Assembly: GCA_015257125.1 (NCBI GenBank)
Contig: JABZKU010000004.1
Location: 1-64,000 of the forward strand
DNA from: Prevotellaceae bacterium
GTDB lineage: Bacteria; Bacteroidota; Bacteroidia; Bacteroidales; Bacteroidaceae
Length of the DNA: 64,000 nucleotides
Direction: 5' to 3'
The notes below the pieces were generated by a model. The model worked only from the letters and a program-made list of their open reading frames with translations. It was not told where the DNA came from and did not search any database. The position numbers and the translations under genes are program-made. Shown piece by piece: positions 46,303-54,649 of this stretch (positions are counted from its first letter, which is position 1; each line of letters begins with the position of its first letter).

Positions 46303-47280
46303 ATGAATACCTCAGAAACATCTCATCTCGACATTACCGTTGTCGTACCTCTCTATAATGAGGATGAAAGTATTCCCGAGCTCCACGCTTGGATCAAACG
46401 TGTGATGAGCGAACATCAGTTCTCGCACGAAATTATTTTTGTGGACGATGGCTCCACCGATCAATCATGGCCGATCATCGAACAACTTTCACAGCGTGAT
46501 TCGGCGGTGCATGGCATTAAGTTTCGTCGCAACTACGGGAAGAGTCCGGCACTCTTTTGCGGTTTCCGAGCAGCGAAAGGAGAGGTGGTCATTACGATGG
46601 ACGCCGATTTGCAGGATAGCCCCGACGAAATTCCTGAACTCTACCGCATGATCAAGGAAGAGGGCTATGATTTGGTGAGTGGTTACAAGCAAAAGCGCTA
46701 CGATCCCATTTCTAAAACGATTCCCACAAAGCTTTTCAATGCCACTGCGCGCAAAGTGAGTGGCATTCCCAATCTTCATGATTTTAACTGCGGGCTGAAA
46801 GCCTATCGTCTCGAAGTGGTGAAACACATTGAGGTCTATGGTGAAATGCATCGCTACATCCCTTATCTGGCCAAGAACGCCGGTTTCACAAAAATCGGGG
46901 AAAAAGTAGTGAACCACCAAGCTCGCAAATTTGGAAAGTCGAAGTTTATGGGACTCAATCGTTTCATAAATGGCTATTTGGACTTGCTTTCACTTTGGTT
47001 CCTCAACAGTTTCGGCTTGAAACCCATGCACGTGTTTGGGTTCTTGGGTAGTTTAATGTTTATCGTGGGATTCTTTGCCGTCCTTGTGGTGGGAGGGATT
47101 AAATTCTACCATATCTGCTGCGGAACGCCCGCTCCTTTGGTCACCTCCTCGCCCTATTTCTATATCTCGCTTACCATGATGGTTTTGGGAACACAGCTGT
47201 TTGTGGCCGGTTTCCTCGGTGAACTCATCAGTCGTAACGCGCAAGGGCGCAATGACTACCACATTGAGAAAGAATTCTAA
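46303..47280 (+). CDS. Membrane-bound family 2 glycosyltransferase (GtrB/DPM-like)
   Basis: 325 aa. The catalytic domain opens TVVVPLYNEDESIPELHAWI and has the metal-binding DADLQD near residue 100, with HRYIPYLAKNAGF typical of dolichol/polyprenyl-phosphate sugar transferases. Two transmembrane helices near residues 240-300 follow. Such enzymes load a sugar onto undecaprenyl phosphate for envelope glycan modification. The gap to the DUF4199 gene is 27 nt. Confidence 0.9.
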   Translation: MNTSETSHLDITVVVPLYNEDESIPELHAWIKRVMSEHQFSHEIIFVDDGSTDQSWPIIEQLSQRDSAVHGIKFRRNYGKSPALFCGFRAAKGEVVITMDADLQDSPDEIPELYRMIKEEGYDLVSGYKQKRYDPISKTIPTKLFNATARKVSGIPNLHDFNCGLKAYRLEVVKHIEVYGEMHRYIPYLAKNAGFTKIGEKVVNHQARKFGKSKFMGLNRFINGYLDLLSLWFLNSFGLKPMHVFGFLGSLMFIVGFFAVLVVGGIKFYHICCGTPAPLVTSSPYFYISLTMMVLGTQLFVAGFLGELISRNAQGRNDYHIEKEF

Positions 47281-47302
47281 CTTCATTGAGCGCTCTTCGC
47301 CT

Positions 47303-47806
47303 ATGATTCGACAAATGTTGTGTTGGGCTGCCGGCTTAGCTTTGTTCGGTTGTGCCAATATCGATTGCCCGCTCGATAACCAAACCGAAATGCAAGTGCA
47401 TTTCTACGATGCTGCCACGCGTGCCGAGGTGAGTCTCAGCGACAGCCTAACGATTCTCGGAGTCAAAGGGGATTCGACGGTGCTACTCTACAATCGGGCT
47501 TACGGAGTGAACTCCCTAAAGTTCCCACTCAACGTGGCTTCTGATCGTGACACACTCCTGTTTCGCTTCATCAGTGCCGATGGTACTTTTGTCGATACAC
47601 TGTATGTCGATCATCGTCGCCAACCGCATTTCGAATCCCTCGATTGCCCCGCTTCGATGTTCCATACCCTTCAGCAAATCAGTGTGCGAGCAGCTACTCT
47701 CCCTCGTGCGTCGTTGGGAATAGACAGTGTATCGATCGTCAACCCGAAAGTTCAATATCAAGATGTCGACAATCTCAAAGTTTATTTGCGCGCTGTTAGT
47801 CAGTAG
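47303..47806 (+). CDS. DUF6452-type lipoprotein
   Basis: 167 aa from the ATG at 47303. A lipoprotein signal with the lipobox LFGC is followed by a beta-rich domain opening NIDCPLDNQTEMQVHFYDAA. This matches the small DUF6452 lipoproteins of Bacteroidetes, usually paired with a DUF6048 gene. The reading upstream of 47303 overlaps the GT2 gene and is rejected. It overlaps the next gene by 44 nt. Function unknown. Confidence 0.75.
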   Translation: MIRQMLCWAAGLALFGCANIDCPLDNQTEMQVHFYDAATRAEVSLSDSLTILGVKGDSTVLLYNRAYGVNSLKFPLNVASDRDTLLFRFISADGTFVDTLYVDHRRQPHFESLDCPASMFHTLQQISVRAATLPRASLGIDSVSIVNPKVQYQDVDNLKVYLRAVSQ

Positions 47807-48527
47807 TGCTGCCATCGGTGTGCACGCGGCGGGAACGGCAGCTCCCGACTCGTTGCGTGAACGCAAAGCGCAGGGAGTTCAGTTTGCCGATACCGATCGA
47901 GAGCGGCTGGCACGTTTGATGGGCAATCGGAGTGTGCCAACTTTCGCCGGACTCAGCCTATCGGCCGATCTCGCCGGCGCCTTTTTGGCGGCAACGCGCG
48001 GTGTGGGCAATTACGAAGCGGCTTTGCGCTTGAACCTGAAGAACACGTTCTTCCCTGTTGTTGAGCTCGGTTGGGGCGTTTGTGACCAAATTGGCGACGC
48101 TACCCAGTTGCACTATAAAGTTCATGCCCCTTATGGACGCATAGGTATGGACTATAATGTGAAAAAGGACAAGCAGAGTCTCAATCGGGTGTTTGTCGGT
48201 TTCAGATACGGCTATTCCAATTATGTCTACGACTTGTATGCTGACGGATTGATAGACACGCATTGGAAAACAACCGTTCCTTTCCAATATCTTGACCAGT
48301 CCGGAAGCGCCCATTGGGGAGAAGCAGTCTTTGGTCTGCAAACGTCGTTGTGGAAGTTCGTTCATTTGGGTTGGTCTGTCCGCTATCGCTTGCGCATTGC
48401 CGAACAGCAGGCCATTGCTGGCCGCGCATGGTACGTCCCCGGCTTGGGGCGGAATGTCGGAGGAAGCAACTTCGCCGGCACATTCCAATTGGTTTTCGAT
48501 CTAACCCGTTACAAGAAACATAAGTAG
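47763..48527 (+). CDS. DUF6048-type outer-membrane-like protein
   Basis: 254 aa from the ATG at 47763. A signal peptide (ICALLVSSAAIGVHA) precedes a beta-strand-rich domain (FFPVVELGWGVCDQIGDATQ; NRVFVGFRYGYSNYVYDLYA) ending in FAGTFQLVFDLTRYKKHK, resembling a small outer-membrane barrel. It fits DUF6048. It shares 44 nt with the preceding DUF6452 gene in a different frame, so the two are surely co-expressed and may work as a pair. Confidence 0.75.
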   Translation: MSTISKFICALLVSSAAIGVHAAGTAAPDSLRERKAQGVQFADTDRERLARLMGNRSVPTFAGLSLSADLAGAFLAATRGVGNYEAALRLNLKNTFFPVVELGWGVCDQIGDATQLHYKVHAPYGRIGMDYNVKKDKQSLNRVFVGFRYGYSNYVYDLYADGLIDTHWKTTVPFQYLDQSGSAHWGEAVFGLQTSLWKFVHLGWSVRYRLRIAEQQAIAGRAWYVPGLGRNVGGSNFAGTFQLVFDLTRYKKHK

Positions 48528-48551
48528 CCCCTTAATTCCCTCACTTTCGAT

Positions 48552-49553
48552 ATGAAGAAAATTCTTTCTGCCCTCTTTCTCGTTGCTTTGATCGTGGGCA
48601 CGGTGTTCATTCTTTCCGGTTCGAAATACTACACCAACGAAGGACAGATTTTTGGCACCACTTATCACATAACCTATGCCGGTACGAATGACTTAGACAA
48701 GGAAATTCGTGCCGAATTGCAGCGTGTGGATGATGCACTTTCGATGTTCAATAAGCAGAGTGTGCTTTCTAAGTTCAATCGTAACGAAAAATATGACGTT
48801 TCCAATGCTCGTTTCAACGATGTTGTTCGTCTGTCGTTGCAACTTTCTCGTGAAACAGACGGCGCTTTTGATATCACGGTGGCTCCCCTTGTCAACGAAT
48901 GGGGATTTGGTTTCAAACATCGTGAGAGAATCACCGCTTCCAAAATAGATTCGCTCCGCGCGTTTGTTGGATACGACAAACTTTTTTACGAAGGAAATCG
49001 ATTGAACAAACGCGATTCGCGCGTCACCATCGATTGTGGTGCGGTGGCGAAAGGCTACGGCGTAGATTGCGTGGCACGTTTGCTTTCTTCCAAAGGCTGC
49101 ACCAATTATATGGTGGAGATCGGTGGCGAGGTTGTTGTGAAAGGGAAGAACGCAAAAGGCAAGAAGTGGACGATTGGTATCAACAAACCGGTGGATGATA
49201 GCACAAAAACCGTCAGTGAAGTGCAGAGTATCTTGCACGTCAGCGATTGTGGCATTGCCACTTCGGGCAATTACCGCAACTTCTATTACGTAGACGGACG
49301 TAAAGTGTCGCATACCATCGACCCCAAAACCGGACAACCTGTACAACATAGCTTACTTTCGGCCACTGTCCTCACCCCATCGTGCGCAAAATCCGATGCG
49401 CTCGCCACTTCCTTTATGGTGATGGGATTGGATCGTGCCAAAGCCTTTTTGGCCAAGCATAAAGACGTACAAGCCTATTTCATTTTTGCCGACGGACAGG
49501 GAAAATACAATGTCTGGATGACCGAAGGCATGCAAAAACTCACAGAACCTTGA
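48552..49553 (+). CDS. apbE: FAD:protein FMN transferase ApbE
   Basis: 333 aa. An N-terminal signal or anchor segment is followed by an ApbE domain with IFGTTYHITY, DIDVAP-equivalent region ITVAPLVNEWGFG, AVAKGYGVD and the conserved HTIDPKTGQP. It moves FMN from FAD onto Thr/Ser of (S/T)GA(T/S) motifs of extracytoplasmic proteins; the clear targets in this window are NqrC and NqrB. It ends 2 nt before the Crp/Fnr gene. Confidence 0.95.
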   Translation: MKKILSALFLVALIVGTVFILSGSKYYTNEGQIFGTTYHITYAGTNDLDKEIRAELQRVDDALSMFNKQSVLSKFNRNEKYDVSNARFNDVVRLSLQLSRETDGAFDITVAPLVNEWGFGFKHRERITASKIDSLRAFVGYDKLFYEGNRLNKRDSRVTIDCGAVAKGYGVDCVARLLSSKGCTNYMVEIGGEVVVKGKNAKGKKWTIGINKPVDDSTKTVSEVQSILHVSDCGIATSGNYRNFYYVDGRKVSHTIDPKTGQPVQHSLLSATVLTPSCAKSDALATSFMVMGLDRAKAFLAKHKDVQAYFIFADGQGKYNVWMTEGMQKLTEP

Positions 49554-49555
49554 TC

Positions 49556-50233
49556 ATGGAACAGCAATTCATCGATCGTCTCAGCGAATCGCCCCTCTTC
49601 CAAGGCCTCACGCTCGACGACTACATCAGTATCAATGAGCGCGTGCATTTTGAGTTCCTCACCGTGCCGCGCGGGACAGCCATTGTGGAAGAAGGCGATC
49701 CGTGTGAATCGCTTATTTGCACGCTCAGCGGAACCGTATGCCGCGAGGAGCGTTGCGACAACGGCAGCTACATCTTCCGTGAATTCAGTACCACGGCCAT
49801 GGTGCTCCAGCCGGAACGACTTTTCGGCCTTCGTCAGCGATACAGTGCCGGGTTTTCGGCAGAAACGGAAGTGAAGTTGCTCAAAGTCTCGAAGCACGAC
49901 GTGCGCGACATCCTTTTTGGCTACATGCCTTTCCATATCAACTTCTTTAATCACATTTGCTCGAGCCACCAACTCCTCGATGCCCGGTTTTGGCGCCCCA
50001 TGCCCGACTCTCTTGAGCAACGCTTCGTCTATTTCCTCCTCACACGGTCCACACGTCCCGCAGGTCGAAAGGAGTTGGTCGTCGATATGATTGCTTTGGC
50101 CGGGGAACTGGTGGCCACACGTTTGCGCGTGTCGCAAATGCTCAACAATCTCAAAGAGAGAGGACTCATCGAACTGCGTAGACGTCACATCGTTGTGCCT
50201 TCGCTCGAAACTTTGATTCAAAATGCACAGTAG
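49556..50233 (+). CDS. Crp/Fnr-family transcriptional regulator
   Basis: 225 aa. An N-terminal cyclic-nucleotide-type beta barrel (LTVPRGTAIVEEGDPCESLI) and a C-terminal winged HTH (LVATRLRVSQMLNNLKERGL). It has no CxxC cluster at the N-terminus, so an Fnr-like FeS sensor is not evident and its signal is unknown. It sits between apbE and mazG in the run leading to the men genes, so it could control respiratory functions. ATG at 49556; it overlaps mazG by 11 nt. Confidence 0.85.
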   Translation: MEQQFIDRLSESPLFQGLTLDDYISINERVHFEFLTVPRGTAIVEEGDPCESLICTLSGTVCREERCDNGSYIFREFSTTAMVLQPERLFGLRQRYSAGFSAETEVKLLKVSKHDVRDILFGYMPFHINFFNHICSSHQLLDARFWRPMPDSLEQRFVYFLLTRSTRPAGRKELVVDMIALAGELVATRLRVSQMLNNLKERGLIELRRRHIVVPSLETLIQNAQ

Positions 50234-51047
50234 ACAAGAAAAACTCGAAGCGCTCAATCGTGTACTCGACGTGCTCGAAGAGTTGCGTGAAAAATGCCCT
50301 TGGGATAAAAAGCAAACGAATGAAAGTCTGCGCCCCAACACCATTGAAGAGGTGTACGAACTTTGCGATGCCTTGATGCAAAGTGACGACAAAGAGATTT
50401 GCAAGGAATTGGGCGATGTTCTCCTCCATGTGTTCTTCTATGCCAAAATCGGCGAAGAGCGCGAGCAGTTTGACCTCGCCGATGTGTGCAACAAACTTTG
50501 CGACAAACTCATTTTCCGTCATCCCCATGTCTATCCTCCCGCCGATGTCGAAGCCGCCGGAGCGCGTCAAGGTATTAAAGTGGAGACCGCGGCGGACGTC
50601 AGTGCGCAATGGGAGCAACTCAAGCAAAAAGAGAAAGACGGCAACGAAACGGTGCTCTCCGGCGTACCTCAATCGCTGCCCACGCTCATCAAAGCCTATC
50701 GCATTCAAGACAAAGCGCGCAATGTGGGCTTCGATTGGGAAGAGCGCGCGCAAGTTTGGGACAAGGTAAAAGAGGAAATTGGTGAATTTGAAGCCGAACT
50801 CGCCAACATGGATCAAGACAAAGCTGAGGCTGAGTTTGGCGATGTCTTGTTTTCGTTGATCAATGCGGCTCGCCTTTACAAAATCAACCCTGACAACGCA
50901 TTGGAGCGCACCAATCAGAAGTTTATCCGCCGTTTCAATTATCTTGAATCCAAGACACTGAAGCAGGGTCGTGCATTGACTGATATGACGCTTGCGGAAA
51001 TGGATGCAATTTGGGACGAAGCAAAACAAAAGGAACGAGAATCGTGA
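50223..51047 (+). CDS. mazG: Nucleoside triphosphate pyrophosphohydrolase MazG
   Basis: 274 aa, the two-domain long form. It hydrolyses NTPs to NMP and PPi, cleaning the pool or modulating stress signals. The first MazG domain has CPWDKKQTNESL and the metal motif EEVYE; the second contains WDKVKEEIGEFEAEL with EExxE and GDVLFSLIN. It overlaps the regulator gene upstream and menF downstream (GTGA). Confidence 0.94.
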   Translation: MHSRQEKLEALNRVLDVLEELREKCPWDKKQTNESLRPNTIEEVYELCDALMQSDDKEICKELGDVLLHVFFYAKIGEEREQFDLADVCNKLCDKLIFRHPHVYPPADVEAAGARQGIKVETAADVSAQWEQLKQKEKDGNETVLSGVPQSLPTLIKAYRIQDKARNVGFDWEERAQVWDKVKEEIGEFEAELANMDQDKAEAEFGDVLFSLINAARLYKINPDNALERTNQKFIRRFNYLESKTLKQGRALTDMTLAEMDAIWDEAKQKERES

Positions 51048-52150
51048 AAGAAAACGGATCGGCAAAGGGGCGAGTGGAAACATTGAATGAAGCATGCTCT
51101 GCCAGTGAAGGATATTGCGCACGCGTGTTTTATCGTTTGCCTGAAGCTGTTGATTACGTGGAAATACGAGCGAAGCGAGAGCCGCTTCGCCTGACACATT
51201 ATGCGCAATTGACCGCAGCCGATGGGTATGTTTTTGCTCCCTTCACCCTTTCCGAACAAAATCCGTTTTGGTTGATTCCTGCCGACGAAAAGATTCGGCA
51301 CAAAGTCGAAATCCCTGTTACGCAATCCCCCAAGGCGGAACGCTGTGAGGGAGATACGGAGATCAAAAGTTACGCCCGCGCTTTTGCGCAGTGCAAAGAA
51401 ATGCTGTCCGATGGGCATTTGGAGAAAATCGTTCTCTCGCGAACGGCGACTTTGCGCATGTGCACTCCTTTGACGGCCGCACATCGTCATGCTTTGTTTC
51501 TCGAATCTTGCCATAGATACCCTCATTCGTTTGTGAGTTTGGTGGAACTCCCTGCGCCTTATGGAACTTGGCTGATGGCTACGCCGGAAGTGCTCGTAGA
51601 AACCGTAACAAAAGGATTCCATACGATGGCTTTGGCGGGAACCTCACCTGTTTCTGATGAGAGCAAATTGCTTTTAGAGAATTGGTCGCCTAAGAATCGT
51701 AGAGAGCAGGCTTGTGTTGCAGACTATATTCGCAAGCACCTGACCGCCTTGTCGACTGAGGTACGCGAATCAGCCGTTTATGTGCGAAGAGCCGCTTCCT
51801 TGCTCCATCTTTGTACTGATTTTCATCTTACTTCTTCCGGCGAAACGACACTGGCCTCGCTCGCAGCGGCACTCCACCCTACTCCGGCCGTTTGTGGAAC
51901 GCCGGTTGAGGAAGCGCGACGCGTCATAGCGCAGGCAGAAACGCATGATCGTGCATACTATTCTGGGTTCTCGGGGCCCGTTTCTCAAGATGAAGCCCAT
52001 TTGTATGTCAATTTGCGTTGCGCGCACCTCTTTCCCACGCATGCCACGCTTTACGCCGGCGGCGGACTGCTGCATGAAAGCGATTTCGATGCAGAATGGC
52101 GCGAAACGGAACGTAAATTGACCACGATGGCCGATTTATTTCGTGCTTAG
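51044..52150 (+). CDS. menF: Isochorismate synthase MenF
   Basis: 368 aa from a GTG at 51044 that overlaps the mazG stop (GTGA). It converts chorismate to isochorismate, the first step of menaquinone synthesis. The chorismate-binding domain shows ALAGTSPV, HLCTDFHLTSSGETTLASLA, LHPTPAVCGTP and YSGFSGPVSQDEAHLYVNLR. The N-terminal ~110 residues are shorter and less conserved than in E. coli MenF. Followed by menD after 42 nt. Confidence 0.93.
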   Translation: MKENGSAKGRVETLNEACSASEGYCARVFYRLPEAVDYVEIRAKREPLRLTHYAQLTAADGYVFAPFTLSEQNPFWLIPADEKIRHKVEIPVTQSPKAERCEGDTEIKSYARAFAQCKEMLSDGHLEKIVLSRTATLRMCTPLTAAHRHALFLESCHRYPHSFVSLVELPAPYGTWLMATPEVLVETVTKGFHTMALAGTSPVSDESKLLLENWSPKNRREQACVADYIRKHLTALSTEVRESAVYVRRAASLLHLCTDFHLTSSGETTLASLAAALHPTPAVCGTPVEEARRVIAQAETHDRAYYSGFSGPVSQDEAHLYVNLRCAHLFPTHATLYAGGGLLHESDFDAEWRETERKLTTMADLFRA

Positions 52151-52192
52151 TCGTTGAGATCCAAGACAAAGTCGCTTACGTTTTTTCTTAAA

Positions 52193-53770
52193 ATGGAACA
52201 AACGCATCTTTACTCCTCGCACCACAACGTGAATTTACTCACGGCGGCCTTGCTGGCACACAACATTCGTCATGTCGTGGTGTGTCCCGGTTCTCGCAAT
52301 GCCCCGATCGTGCACAACCTGCAGGTGAATGGGGACTTCTCTCTCTATTCGGTCACCGATGAACGCTCGGCGGCCTTTGTAGCATTGGGCTTATGGTTGA
52401 AAGTTCGCACCGGTGTGGCACTTTGTGTTACTTCCGGCAGTGCATTGCTCAACACTCTACCCGGAGTGGCCGAAGCCGCTTTGAGAAATATCCCCTTAGT
52501 GGTCATTTCTGCTGACCGACCGCAGGAGTTCCACGGCATTTTGGACGGACAAACCCTACCGCAACAAGGGGCACTGTTGCCCTATATACGCACTTGGCAG
52601 GTGAACGAGTGTACACTCGAAGAAGATCGGGATTGTCGAGCGACATTGCACGAAGCGTTTCGAGGCTTTTCAACAGCAGTACCGCAAGCGATTCATTTGA
52701 ACGTGCCAATTTCCGAGCCGCTTTTCACGTTTGACGTCGAACAACTGCCAAACTTTGATTGTGCTGTTCCACAGATTGAATTAAAGAGTAATTCTGATCT
52801 TCTTGAATTGTGGAAAACGATTTTAGTGCAAGCGAAATGTCCTGTCTTGGTTATCGGACAAGTCGATGATCCTAAGCTACTTCCTGTAGTAAATCGTTTG
52901 AAAGAGCAACATCAATTGTTAGTCTATGCCGAATGCTTGAGCCAATGTCACGATCATCGCGTAGCTTTATGGCTGGACGAGCACGAGGAGGTAGTCCCCG
53001 ATGTGCTAATTCATTGTGGAGGGTGTTTTGTCAATAAGCAATTCAAACAGCGCCTGCGTAAGTCGGCTCAACTTCAAGTACTTCGATTGGATGCCGCCGA
53101 TGAACATTTATCGGCAAATGGTTGCGCACAGCAGTGTCCGGACACATTTTTCAAACAACCTGATTGGTTGCGCGTCTCCCAACCGTGGAAAGTACTCGAA
53201 GAATTGGCTGAGTGCTTGCCCCAAAATGAGCAAGTGCACCAAATTTATGCACAGCTCCCTGAGTCTACTCCACTTTCCCTTGATTGTGAAGCCTTATTTG
53301 TTGGCAACAGTCGGGCAGTAAGAGTGGTGAACCGTCATTGGCAGGTGGTGAATTTTCCCATCTATGGAAACCGAGGTACCAATGGCATCGAAGGTTCTCT
53401 TTCCGTGGCTGCGGGCTATGCCATGGCTTCTACTGGAAAAGTACTTTGCATCTTGGGCGATCTTTCGTTCTTCTACGATGTAAATGCTTTGTGGAATCGT
53501 CAACTTGATGGACGGTTACGCATCTTATTACTCAACAACGGCCGCGGCGATATTTTTTATGCGCTTCCCGGCTTGAACGCTTCTCCTGCTCTGCCCGATT
53601 ATGTAGCAGCCACGCACCAAACGACGGCGCGTGGCATCGCAGATAGTTATCATTGTATTTACCATTCGGCTACCGCCGATAATATGGAGGAGGCCTTGGA
53701 TCAGTACACAACGGCTTTGTTGGCTTTGCCTGCTGATCGCCCCGTCCTCTTTGAAATATTCATCTCCTAA
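52193..53770 (+). CDS. menD: SEPHCHC synthase MenD
   Basis: 525 aa from the ATG at 52193; an in-frame start at 52154 would add 13 unconserved residues. It is a thiamine-diphosphate enzyme that joins 2-oxoglutarate to isochorismate. The pyrimidine-binding half opens NIRHVVVCPGSRNAPIV, with TDERSAAFVALG; the pyrophosphate half has ILGDLSFFYD and LLLNNG. Confidence 0.95.
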   Translation: MEQTHLYSSHHNVNLLTAALLAHNIRHVVVCPGSRNAPIVHNLQVNGDFSLYSVTDERSAAFVALGLWLKVRTGVALCVTSGSALLNTLPGVAEAALRNIPLVVISADRPQEFHGILDGQTLPQQGALLPYIRTWQVNECTLEEDRDCRATLHEAFRGFSTAVPQAIHLNVPISEPLFTFDVEQLPNFDCAVPQIELKSNSDLLELWKTILVQAKCPVLVIGQVDDPKLLPVVNRLKEQHQLLVYAECLSQCHDHRVALWLDEHEEVVPDVLIHCGGCFVNKQFKQRLRKSAQLQVLRLDAADEHLSANGCAQQCPDTFFKQPDWLRVSQPWKVLEELAECLPQNEQVHQIYAQLPESTPLSLDCEALFVGNSRAVRVVNRHWQVVNFPIYGNRGTNGIEGSLSVAAGYAMASTGKVLCILGDLSFFYDVNALWNRQLDGRLRILLLNNGRGDIFYALPGLNASPALPDYVAATHQTTARGIADSYHCIYHSATADNMEEALDQYTTALLALPADRPVLFEIFIS

Positions 53771-53785
53771 TAATTCTCTACCCTT

Positions 53786-54643
53786 ATGCGAAATTGGACC
53801 CCCATTCGTCAATATCAAGAGATTCTGTTCGATCAGTTCGAGGGAATCGCCCGCATTACGATCAATCGCCCACGCTATCGCAACGCTTTCACGCCGACCA
53901 CCGTCATGGAGATTTCAAATGCCTTGAGCATTTGTCGTGAAGATGCCGATATTCGTGTGGTTGTGCTCACCGGTGCACACTCCCCTGCTCAAGAAGGGCA
54001 AACAGAAGCAGAGCGCTTGCGCACAGAGGCCTTTTGTTCTGGTGGTGATATGCACGTAAAAGGACGAGGAGGTTACATAGGTGGAGATGGTGTGCCTCGA
54101 CTGAACGTGCTCGAAGTGCAGAAACAAATTCGCTCCATCCCGAAACCGGTGATCGCCATGGTCAATGGTTTTGCAGTGGGCGGTGGTCACGTGCTGCATT
54201 TGATGTGCGACCTGACGATCGCTTCCGAGAATGCCAAGTTTGGACAGACGGGACCGAAAGTCGGTTCCTTTGATGCCGGTTTCGGTGCTTCTTATTTGGC
54301 GCGTGTCGTGGGACAAAAGAAAGCCCGCGAAATCTGGTTTTTGTGCAATCTCTACACTGCAGCTGAAGCAGAACGTATGGGACTGGTAAACAAGGTCGTG
54401 CCCTTCGAGCAGCTTGAGGACGAAGTCGTAGCCTGGGCACAGCGCATGATGGAACATTCGCCCTTAGCACTGCGCATGATCAAAGCCGGACTCAATGCTG
54501 AGCTTGACGGTCAGGCCGGTATCCAAGAGCTGGCCGGTGATGCCACGATGCTTTATTATCTGCTCGATGAAGCGCACGAAGGAGGACAGGCTTTCTTAGA
54601 AAAACGTAAGCCGGATTGGAGCCGCTTCCCCAAACTGCCCTAA
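53786..54643 (+). CDS. menB: 1,4-dihydroxy-2-naphthoyl-CoA synthase MenB
   Basis: 285 aa crotonase-fold enzyme that closes the naphthoquinone ring. RITINRPRYRNAF, the oxyanion-hole region FCSGGDMHVKGRGGY, VNGFAVGGGHVLHLMCD and GPKVGSFDAGFGASYLAR are diagnostic. It lies 15 nt after menD and 6 nt before the menCE start. Confidence 0.96.
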   Translation: MRNWTPIRQYQEILFDQFEGIARITINRPRYRNAFTPTTVMEISNALSICREDADIRVVVLTGAHSPAQEGQTEAERLRTEAFCSGGDMHVKGRGGYIGGDGVPRLNVLEVQKQIRSIPKPVIAMVNGFAVGGGHVLHLMCDLTIASENAKFGQTGPKVGSFDAGFGASYLARVVGQKKAREIWFLCNLYTAAEAERMGLVNKVVPFEQLEDEVVAWAQRMMEHSPLALRMIKAGLNAELDGQAGIQELAGDATMLYYLLDEAHEGGQAFLEKRKPDWSRFPKLP

Positions 54644-54649
54644 GTTTTG

